Origin: Phalacrocorax aristotelis
Taxonomy: Eukaryota; Chordata; Aves; Suliformes; Phalacrocoracidae
Direction of reading: 5' to 3'
Assembly: GCF_949628215.1 (NCBI RefSeq)
Contig: NC_134277.1
Location: forward strand, 54,508,918-54,572,917
DNA length: 64,000 nucleotides
This document shows, piece by piece, positions 51,801-58,010 of this stretch. The translations under genes were made by a program, and so were the position numbers. Under the pieces are notes generated by a model. It had not been told where the DNA came from. It was given only the letters and a program-made list of their open reading frames with translations, and made no database searches. Each line of letters starts with the position of its first letter. Position 1 is the first letter of the stretch.

Positions 51801-52384
51801 CACGATGTGAGCCGTCTCCCAGGATGCGGCCGCGGCCGGTGGGGAGCTCACCCGGCGCCGGCCCGCCCCGGTAGGGCAGTCACGTACGCAGCCCGACACA
51901 CGGCCACCGCCCGGAGCGGGCTGAGTCACGGCCCCGGCTGGCAGCCCCCGCCCCGCGGCTGAGCGAGCCCCCGGCCCAGCCCGGCTCCCTCCACGGGGGA
52001 AGGAGGCGGCCGCGACGGGCTGGGTCCCCCCAGACGCCCGGCGGCGCCGCGCCGGCTTCGAGCTGCTCCTTTGCCCACCCCCGTGAGCTAAAGCAAAGCT
52101 CCCCCCGGTCCCGGCCCTGTCAGACGCGCCCCCTCCCACGGGGGCTCCCGCCCTGCCCGTCAGGCCCCGCCGCAGGCTGAGGGCGGCAACCGGGCAGGCG
52201 CTGCTGGGCGCGGGGGAGGGGAGGCGGGGGAGGGCAGGGAGGAAGCGGAGGGAAGAGGCGGGAGACAAGGGGCACCCGCCGGCGGGCGAGGAGGCGGGAG
52301 GCACCCGCGCCCCCTCACCTGGCAGCCCTTCTTGTGGTGGAAGCCCACCACCACGATGTGCAGCACCGGGCCGCGCTTCTCCAT
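15727..52384 (-). CDS. AVL9: AVL9, DENN-like late secretory pathway protein (complete CDS, 16 coding exons)
   Basis: Coding exons in transcript order are 52384-52319, 37585-37465, 35251-35166, 33436-33365, 32606-32517, 32146-32080, 31403-31363, 30246-30208, 26514-26445, 25874-25324, 22551-22417, 21497-21278, 19896-19779, 18831-18778, 16780-16692 and 15821-15727. They total 1,914 nt, giving 637 aa plus TAA. All introns are GT-AG and every phase closes. The N-terminus carries the longin/uDENN-like strand GPVLHIVVVGFHHKKGC. The DENN core includes LVLHFRHK and VLFYISPVNRLVGALMTVLS (about residues 174-215). A variable acidic, Ser-rich insert spans about 220-370, and a conserved C-terminal part follows. 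From family knowledge, yeast Avl9 acts in exocytic traffic from the Golgi, and human AVL9 is linked to polarised cell migration. The gene is complete; the C-terminus is about 11 residues shorter than the human protein as I recall it. Confidence 0.97.
16692..16780 (-). CDS. AVL9: AVL9 coding exon 15 (residues 577-606)
   Basis: It encodes HSVQNSERGKKIGNVMVSTS and RNVVQTGKAV, ending GTAG|GTATGA in phase 1. The acceptor is TTGTTTAG. Confidence 0.96.
16849..16931. repeat. CA/TA low-complexity tract
   Basis: Interrupted CACA and TATATA runs lie a short way inside the intron upstream of AVL9 exon 15. No other signal is seen. Confidence 0.75.
17907..17947. repeat. Intronic hairpin with AATAAAAAGG arms
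   Basis: AATAAAAAGGTT (17907-17918) pairs with AACCTTTTTATT (17936-17947). Next, CAGGC (17922-17926) pairs with GCCTG (17931-17935) across a 3-nt bulge and a TGAA loop. The result is 17 base pairs in 41 nt, carrying AATAAA on both strands. It lies between AVL9 exons 14 and 15. Confidence 0.85.
18778..18831 (-). CDS. AVL9: AVL9 coding exon 14 (residues 559-576)
   Basis: The split Ser codon is completed, followed by HPFHGQYSVSDVKLRLS, ending TCACA|GTAAGT in phase 2. The acceptor CTCTTCTAG is strong. Confidence 0.94.
19779..19896 (-). CDS. AVL9: AVL9 coding exon 13 (residues 520-558)
   Basis: It encodes DNEKTLSDFGTPFVAAWKNT, then HNYRVWNSNKHPALAEVNS. The donor at 19778 (CTAG|GTAAGG) was chosen because its phase joins exon 14. 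An earlier GAG|GTAAAT donor, 11 nt upstream at 19789, would break the frame. Confidence 0.94.
21278..21497 (-). CDS. AVL9: AVL9 coding exon 12 (residues 447-519)
   Basis: It encodes IEDAHVQIHDPELRKILNPT onwards through VFLDGTGWEGGDEWIRAQFS to LLAAVLQP, ending CCAG|GTAGAA in phase 1. The acceptor is TTCAAACAG. Confidence 0.97.
22417..22551 (-). CDS. AVL9: AVL9 coding exon 11 (residues 402-446)
   Basis: It encodes GYLCLPYMALQQHHLLSDVT then VRGFVAGATNILFRQQKHLS and DAIVE, in phase 0 at both ends. The donor is GTATGA. Confidence 0.97.
24295..24361. repeat. Intronic inverted repeat (14-bp perfect arms, nested hairpin)
   Basis: The arms TTTGAGCTGCTCAC (24295-24308) and GTGAGCAGCTCAAA (24348-24361) are perfect reverse complements. 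Inside the 39-nt loop lies a second hairpin, CCATT/AATGG at 24327-24339. It sits in the AVL9 intron between exons 10 and 11. Confidence 0.85.
24781..24896. repeat. AT/CA-rich low-complexity (microsatellite-like) tract
   Basis: Alternating TATA, GTGT and CACA runs over about 115 bp in an AVL9 intron. Probably a decayed dinucleotide microsatellite. Confidence 0.8.
25324..25874 (-). CDS. AVL9: AVL9 coding exon 10 (residues 218-401, largest exon)
   Basis: 551 nt from acceptor TTTCCAG to donor GTAAAT. It begins GMIEHGLTDCSLYRPRKSIS, continues through a Ser/Glu-rich, probably disordered stretch, and ends with the conserved LPITVQPQANTG and GLISGLEEDQYGMPLAIFTK. The middle diverges from mammalian AVL9 more than the flanks, as expected of a linker. 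Confidence 0.97.
26445..26514 (-). CDS. AVL9: AVL9 coding exon 9 (residues 195-217)
   Basis: It encodes VLFYISPVNRLVGALMTVLS and LFP, then the first base of Gly, with donor GTAAGA. The acceptor CCACCAG has a weak pyrimidine tract. This is the characteristic central DENN motif. Confidence 0.96.
26816..26873. repeat. Intronic inverted repeat (14-bp perfect arms, 30-nt loop)
   Basis: TTTGTCAGTCATTC (26816-26829) is the exact reverse complement of GAATGACTGACAAA (26860-26873). A partial GGAT/ATCC pairing lies inside the loop. It sits between AVL9 exons 8 and 9. Confidence 0.85.
27351..27378 (+). repeat. Poly(A) tract
   Basis: Nineteen A, one G, then eight A, preceded by a C-rich stretch, in the intron between AVL9 exons 8 and 9. 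No retroposed body could be identified beside it. Confidence 0.8.
30208..30246 (-). CDS. AVL9: AVL9 coding exon 8 (residues 182-194, 39 nt)
   Basis: A micro-sized exon encoding VLILFKLILLEKK, a hydrophobic DENN-core strand and helix. The acceptor is a strong T-run ending TCAG and the donor GTAACA. It is phase 0 at both ends. Confidence 0.96.
31363..31403 (-). CDS. AVL9: AVL9 coding exon 7 (residues 168-181, 41 nt)
   Basis: A small exon completing a split Gly codon and encoding GLSPRDLVLHFRHK. Acceptor TATCTCAG and donor GTAGGT. Its phase fits exactly between exons 6 and 8. Confidence 0.95.
32080..32146 (-). CDS. AVL9: AVL9 coding exon 6 (residues 146-167)
   Basis: It encodes ELYDHMNSSLGSTLLEGSQV and YL, ending CTTG|GTAAGT in phase 1. 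The acceptor is CTTTTACAG. Confidence 0.96.
32517..32606 (-). CDS. AVL9: AVL9 coding exon 5 (residues 116-145)
   Basis: It encodes PLYGLLQAKLQLITHAYFEE then KDFSQISILK. Acceptor CCTTCCAAG and donor GTAACT; 90 nt, phase 0 at both ends. One of the best-conserved blocks of the family. Confidence 0.97.
33365..33436 (-). CDS. AVL9: AVL9 coding exon 4 (residues 92-115)
   Basis: It encodes ALKVRQADITRETVQKSVCV and LSQL, in phase 0 on both sides. Its 72 nt means skipping would keep the frame. Confidence 0.96.
35166..35251 (-). CDS. AVL9: AVL9 coding exon 3 (residues 63-91)
   Basis: The exon completes the split Asp codon and encodes DTVFFHLPPRCGDRTTVYGV and SCYRQIEAK. The acceptor TTTTCATAG is pyrimidine-rich and the donor is GTAACT. 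Phase 0 at the end. Confidence 0.95.
35911..35927. repeat. Short (AC)n microsatellite
   Basis: About eight AC dinucleotides in AVL9 intron 2. Confidence 0.85.
37465..37585 (-). CDS. AVL9: AVL9 coding exon 2 (residues 23-62)
   Basis: It encodes VEFSYPPLKPGEGHDSHSLP through ...GAHNYQE and ends GAAG|GTAAGC in phase 1. It is separated from exon 1 by the 14.7-kb first intron. The conserved PDGAHNYQE motif identifies the family clearly. Confidence 0.96.
43116..43222. repeat. AT-rich low-complexity tract
   Basis: Repeated TATATAAATATG-like words over about 100 bp in AVL9 intron 1. Consistent with a decayed AT microsatellite. Confidence 0.7.
46786..47779 (+). repeat. Unclassified interspersed repeat, copy A (two homologous blocks around extra DNA)
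   Basis: The block 46786-46980 is nearly identical to 54522-54685, apart from a 27-nt stretch missing in the other copy. After about 737 bp, the block 47718-47779 resumes homology with 54684-54743, starting with an exact 20-bp match. Both copies are in the same orientation. I do not recognise the family. Confidence 0.75.
50949..51004 (+). repeat. 28-bp tandem duplication, two copies
   Basis: The units begin GAAAGTCACTGATAAATATC and GAAAGTGACTGATAGATATC and differ at only a few positions over 28 bp. The repeat is in AVL9 intron 1, about 1.3 kb from exon 1. Confidence 0.8.
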
Positions 52385-52950
52385 GGAGCCCCGGCGATGG
52401 CCGCTCTGGAGAATGCTGCCGTGCCCCGCGCTGTTGCCCCGCCTCCCGCCGCCCAGGGTCCGACAGGGAGGCAGCCCCGGCCGCCTGCGCTTCCGCAGCG
52501 CCCGGCAGGGCGAGGGCGGGCGCCGCGGCAGCACCTCCCTCTTCCCGCCGCTGAGGCGGGGCTCCGCTTCGCCCCGTCCCCTCAGGAGGTGCCCCGGCGG
52601 CGGTCGGGCGGGAGCCGCTCTCCCCCTGCGCCGGTGGATAGCCCAACAGGAAAACTCACTTCGTCGAAGTGATTCCGAGGAAAAGCGGCTTCCTTTTATC
52701 CCGCGGCCAGGAAACCACATCGCTGCCGGGTAGCGGAACCCCACCAAACTCCGACCGCGGCTGTGCTGCCGCCCTCGGCGGCGCGGCTGCGGGCAGGGGC
52801 CGTCACCGTGCCTCCCTTTTCTGGTCGTCGTCTTTTCTGAGGACATCTCCTCTCAGCGGCCCCCTGCAGCGCAGAGGACAGCGCGCCTTCGGGCTGCATC
52901 CTTCCCACGGGAAGTCGTGCGGATTAGTGGCAGCACAAAATGGAAGTCTG
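51800..52950 (-). promoter_or_regulatory. AVL9: AVL9 CpG-island promoter and exon 1 region
   Basis: Base composition changes sharply to GC-rich with dense CpG. The island surrounds AVL9 exon 1 and extends about 500 bp on either side. No TATA box is evident, as is usual for housekeeping island promoters. The transcription start probably lies between 52400 and 52900, but it cannot be fixed here. Confidence 0.85.
52319..52384 (-). CDS. AVL9: AVL9 coding exon 1 (residues 1-22)
   Basis: It encodes MEKRGPVLHIVVVGFHHKKG followed by Cys-Gln, ending at donor GTGAGG in phase 0. The chosen ATG (52384-52382) matches the known MEK start, with T at -3 and G at +4. The frame is also open upstream (see findings). 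It sits inside a CpG island. Confidence 0.95.
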
Positions 52951-54521
52951 GGATGGTTTCGGGCCAGGTGTGTCAGGTTGGTTGCTGAAGGTTAAAAATG
53001 CGAAAAATTCAAGTTAAGGCTTCTGCCGCTAGCACTGTGTTCTGCTGCTAAACATACATTATGATGCCCTAGAAAGATAGTTCAAGCACTTGTCCAAGAG
53101 CACAGGCAAACTTAGTGTGTGAGAAAAAAAAATTAAAAATCATTATCTTACTGTACTCAGACGGTGCTCCCTTTTTAACCGTTGTTATGATTCTACTTTG
53201 GCTATTTAAATCAACAGCATCTGCTAGAAATTGTACTTTTAAAAGTCTGCAGAAATCGGAAGAGATTCTTTTTGAAAGAACTATAAAAAAATAGTGCTTA
53301 AAGAAAATCTCATCGCTAACACAATACCCAATTATACCAAATTATAACAATAAAGCATGTAATTACATATTGTTCCTCAGCTCCAACAGAAGTGCCATTG
53401 TAGAAAAAATACACCGTAGGGAGCACAGGATAAGCTACAAGAAACAATCCAGTTCTGGCAAGTGAATGATTTCTTATTAGTTTTAGTCTGTAACTTACTG
53501 TCTAGTATCATTTCAAAAAAGAAAAAGGTTTGAGATATTGGCCATTATCTCCTGCAGTAATGAAATATCACCCAGAAGATGCATGAGAGTGTTTATAGCT
53601 TGTACTTAGCTCACTGAGGAAAGTGCAGCCTGGCATTGCTCTTACTGCTATGGGTTTTGCATTATAGAGGTACCTCAGTGATACTGCTGGATAATTGTAG
53701 CTTATTGCTTCTCTGAATAGATTATTAGATTTTTTTTTTCTTGAAATTTTCTTTCCCACTAAGACAATAAAAATGTTGGACTGACAACATGAGCCTGTTC
53801 TAGGAACACTAACTGGCTGGCATCCTCTATGGGTTTTCCCACAGGTCACTGCATGTATTTATGAGAAAGAAAGGAAGGTGAGGGCTGCTATGAAAGAAGC
53901 TCTTGGAAAAGTCTCAGTCAGAATTTTCCTAAAGGAATTCTTCTTAGAGCATAGCTAACAAATAGCAATGAAAACTCAGCCCTGCAGCTCTTCTATTACT
54001 CAGAGGTGATATTTCACTTAAGAACAGCCAACTATTATCATTACCATAGTAATCGTAATTTGTTAGTTATTCTGCAGTTCGTAACAATAACAAGGAGTTC
54101 TCAACTTGGATTATGTGCAGTGAGACTTCTTGAGACGGATAAGCTTTACCTGGGCAGTACAATAGTTTATGTCTGGAAGTAACATCAGAGATGAGCAGTG
54201 CCTTTGGTAGCTGGTAGCTCCGCTCTGTTGCGCTCGTTGTTCGGTATAGCCCAGCTTACTAAACAAAATTGTGAATTTGTGGAGAGAAGCATGTGAACAA
54301 AAAACAATCATTCTGGGATTTCTGTTGAAGAAAAGCTTAAATGAAGTAGGCATGGATCTCAGGTTTGTAACTAATTTCTTTTGGATGGCAATCTCACTTT
54401 GCGTTTGGAGTAGATTTTTCTTTTTTCTGAAGCTCTTGTCCTAAATTTTAGAAAAACTGGATTGTATGCAGTATGGTTCATAACGCTGCTTGGGATTATG
54501 ATCTCTCACTTGAAAACTTGA

Positions 54522-54743
54522 AAATGGCACCTGGTGGTGACACAGGGCCTGAGTTTACTCAGATGTAATAGCCTTAAAGCCTCACAGCATCAAGAGCAGA
54601 TGGGGATTCTTGTGCCAGGCCAGGCACAAGCAGCCAGGGGGCTTACAGGGACTTGTGCATCCCTCTCTTGCCCACAAGTTTCTCCATTTCTGTGGCAGGC
54701 TTCTCTAGTATCAAGTTATGCACAAATGCTTTCACGACTGAGT
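54522..54743 (+). repeat. Unclassified interspersed repeat, copy B (compact)
   Basis: It shares the start AAATGGCACCTGGTGGTGAC and about 140 nearly identical bases with copy A, then runs straight into the second homologous block without the extra DNA. The second half is more diverged. No open frame or terminal repeat is obvious. Confidence 0.75.
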
Positions 54744-56991
54744 TGAAGTATTTGTCTCACGCTCAGATCGTCACCCCACATTTCCCTCTGTTCCCAGCCA
54801 AATGTCCCAGGCTGCTCAGAGCACATTTTTTCATCAGAGAAGGACTCAGGGCATTCTCAGTCAGTTTAGGAGTGCAAGATCTTGGAAGTACTTCTCCGCA
54901 GGTGCACATTTTCATCAAACCCTCTTTAGAAAGGTCTAAAAAGTAGGACTTTCTTGTGGGTTAGAGCTATTTACAGCCAAGACAGTATGAAGACAATGTA
55001 TCGCGAAACCCCATTTTTCTGTATGGTTTTTCTGTAAATCATGTTAAGACACCCAAGCTGGCTATGGACTACAAAGGCTTTAAATTAAACTATTCCAACA
55101 GAAATCAACAGACTTGCCTTTTTCTTTAACTCTGTGTTTAAGCTCTTCTGTGTTCTCATAACTGGAGACTGTCTACCCACAGAGAGGAAGAATACTTGTG
55201 AAACGAGGAGCTGAAAAGTGAAAACAACCTGAGAAGACAAATGGGGAATTTAATCTAAAAAGCATTGATTAGAGGATCCAACCCAGACAGGGTGGCAGTA
55301 ACAAGAAGTATCAAAAGGCAGCTTTTGAGAGGAGCCTCTGCCTCCTAGAGGAGACAGATAGCGTTGGAGCGGTGCTATCGGCGTTGCAAACCCAGCATCG
55401 AATTGAAGCTCAATCTGAAAAAGCACAAGCCACAGCTCTTGAATCTGTGTGGGCAATTACCCCACATCAGGTTATCAAACACGGAGTAATATTAGCTGAA
55501 GGAGCTGGAGCAACGTCACATGCAATACTGGAAGGAGATGACACTCCTGTTTTCCTCCCTTACCGCAGGTTTGCTCGTCGTGCTTTGTAGTCTTGTGCTA
55601 CAAGCACACGCCCTGGGTACATTTCCATGAGATCAACGTGTAAATCCTTGGATTTGGTTGGCCTCTACTGTAAGTAACTCATCTTGCCTTTTGTATTGTA
55701 TTGATTAACAGCTTTTGACAAGGTGTTTTATCGGTGTGCCAACTCCAGGAGCTGTATTACAGAACTACACTGTGCTAACTGCTTTTGATATTAATGTTCC
55801 TCACTGTTACTCTTTCTGAGTAGGTAACTGCCATACACCAAGGAACATCGCAAAATTGATTGGCGGCGGGCTATCTCCTTCTTTGACACCATGAACACTG
55901 CTCTGATTTTGAATGCACATGTTGCTTCAACATAACCGGTAAATCAGCCAGCGTAGAGGATGACATTCAATAGCTCCAGGATTTAATGCATCGAATGAAA
56001 AAATCCAGGGACAGTGCCTGGCTGGCTGAGTGGTTTAATTTCCTGACAGGACGGGTGGGACATCTGATTCAAAGCATTATTGTAGAGACAAGTTTATCCC
56101 TTTTTCTATATGTTTATTACGTGCCTCTAACTTACCCTGCCCTACGCCCTGCAAGACTAAATGGACACCTCCAGCTTTGCCAGCCCCAGCAGAAGTGGTC
56201 CCCTGAGCGAGGGGGTAAAATGTAGGATACTAGTGGAAGATTGGTGGGGAGGATCATAAACATGCTCAAGTGACTTGCACCTGGGGTGTAGAAAAACACA
56301 TATACTAATTTTTATTTATCCGTGTGTGCTTCACAAGTAGAACATCTGTGTTTAGATAACATAAGCCTATGATAGGCTTAGGGGCACCGTGTCAGACATG
56401 CTTGAAATTCCTGCCCTGCTCTGGAGAAGATCAAAGCACAGTGGTAAACTACACCTGTGCAAATCCCTGGCAAACAGGCCAAAACAGCAGGGTCGGCAAT
56501 CCTCCAGCACAGATCAAGCTCTGCTGTGCTGCGTCCCCGCTTGCCTGCCTCTGACCGGGTGCTGCTTCGGGGATTCCCCTAGTTAGCGACGTAACGAAAA
56601 AAAATTTACTCTTTGCATTTCATCTGTGGTTTTGCGGTTGCTCCAGTGTCCTGCCTGTGCTGGCTCACACAGTCGTCATGACTACCCCAGCTGGCATTTC
56701 ATACACCTTCTACTCGAGGGAGGCACACCCGCCTTGCAGCAAGTCAAGCCCAGTGTGACATCTCTCAGCTCCAGGCGCAGCGAAGCACTCCTGTGCTGAG
56801 CCCAGTGGGGCAACGGCATCTGCTGACTTCAAAGGTTGTATTTCACTTCAGGAACAGAAAGTCTGAGCATTCAGAGTTACTTGGGAACTCACCACCTTTA
56901 AAAGCTGAGCTAGCAGCCCTGCAATGCCAGCAGCTGTCCATCCTTCGAGAGAGGTGCGTGGGTTTCAGGAGGCCTGTGGAGCAGAGTTTAT

Positions 56992-57310
56992 TCACAGAAT
57001 CACTGAACGGTAGGGGTTGGAAGGGACCTCTGGAGATCATCTCATCCAACCCCCCAGCTTGAGCAGGCACACCTAGAGCAGGGGGCACAGGAATGCATCC
57101 AGGCAGGTTTTGAATACTTCCAGAGAAGGAGACTCCACAACCTCCCTGGGCAGCCTGTTCCGCTGCTCTGTCACCCTCACAGGAACGAAGTTTTTCCACA
57201 TATTGAGGTGGAACTTCCTGTGTTCCAGCTTGTGCCCATGGCCCCTTGTCCTGTCACTAGGCACTGCTGAAGGGAGCCCGGCCCCATCCTCTTGACACTC
57301 AGGCTTCTTC
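56992..57310 (-). mobile_element. CR1 LINE, 5'-truncated 3' end fragment
   Basis: Read on the - strand this is a typical avian CR1 tail. It includes CATCCTCTTGACACTC (as read on +), the block around CTCCACAACCTCCCTGGGCA, and GGTTGGAAGGGACCTCTGG, and ends near ATTCTGTGAA. It covers only the last part of the element, about 320 bp, so it is dead. It supports a sauropsid, most likely avian, source. Confidence 0.92.
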
Positions 57311-57499
57311 TGGAGTCCGCCCATCCCAAAATGTGCAATAGCTCTAGAAATAGAAATACCAGTTTCACCTGGTCCTGTAGCATTAGGGGAGCAAAGCATG
57401 TCTGAACAGCCGGTGGGCTTTTGGCTCCAAGCCAACTCCACGTAGGCAAAAGGACTTCCAAAAATCCTTTTTGCGATAGCGTTCTTGGATATTAAGGAG

Positions 57500-58010
57500 C
57501 AAATTCAAGACAGCAATGCTGTCTCGATCCCGACACGTAGATGAACACCGGGGGGGAGGCGGTGCCAGGGGAGGGCGGCAGCGGGGCGGTGCCGGGAGGC
57601 GGGGCCAGAGCGGAGGAGCGACGGCTCTGCCATCCGCTCGTCAGGGCTGCTGGGTTGGTTTCCGCGGGAGGCGGCAGCGATTGGTCGGGTCTGGGTCCAA
57701 CATGGCGGCTAACGCGACCACCAACCCCTCTCAGCTGCTGCCGCTCGGTAACCGCTGCTGCCGCCGCGGTGCTGTCGCCACCTCCCGGTGTTGTGGCGGG
57801 GAGGCGGGGGAGCCCCCTCTTGTGGCCCACGGGCGCAGGGGGGAGGCCGTTTGCGGGCACTTCCGGGCGGCGCGAGCGGCGCGGCACTTGGCGGGAAGCT
57901 TGAACGGGGCGGGCGGGCGCCTCCCGTTAGGCGGGGGTTTCCCTCGTCGGGGGCGATGTGGTGGGGGAGGTGGGATGTGTGTGTGGGAGGTGGGTGGGTG
58001 GTGTGAGTGC
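57500..58010 (+). promoter_or_regulatory. LSM5: LSM5 CpG-island promoter
   Basis: A GC- and CpG-rich block around LSM5 exon 1, with several GC-box-like GGGCGG sequences. An inverted CCAAT box (ATTGG) lies at 57680-57684, and a YY1-type AACATGGCGGC motif at 57699-57709 overlaps the start codon. No TATA box is visible. Confidence 0.85.
57702..57747 (+). CDS. LSM5: LSM5 coding exon 1 (residues 1-15)
   Basis: It encodes MAANATTNPSQLLPL and ends CTCG|GTAACC in phase 1. The ATG is preceded by TCCAAC, with A at -3, a good context. Confidence 0.96.

Larger units (their letters stand above)
37586..52318 (-). other. AVL9 intron 1 (14.7 kb)
   Basis: A large first intron with no other recognisable exon. 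It contains copy A of an unclassified repeat (46786-47779), an AT-rich low-complexity stretch at 43116-43222, a CT-rich run near 40002-40018, and a 28-bp tandem duplication at 50949-51004. The open frames inside look random. Confidence 0.85.
52951..57500. other. Spacer between AVL9 and LSM5 promoters
   Basis: About 4.5 kb of AT-richer DNA between two CpG islands. It holds copy B of the unclassified repeat (54522-54743), a CR1 LINE fragment (56992-57310), and a tRNA-like A-box/B-box pair near 56023-56075. I see no convincing exon. Confidence 0.7.

Noticed and set aside
51747-52646. 299-codon open frame on the - strand overlapping AVL9 exon 1
   Set aside because: It is in a different frame from AVL9, rich in Gly/Ala/Pro/Arg, and confined to the CpG island. 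Long frames of this kind are expected in GC-rich DNA.
55372-55590. 72-codon frame in the spacer, considered as a retroviral fragment
   Set aside because: No retroviral motif (protease DTG, RT YxDD, integrase) is visible in any frame nearby.
56362-56380. 8-bp hairpin TAAGCCTA/TAGGCTTA
   Set aside because: Too short to stand out from chance in 64 kb.
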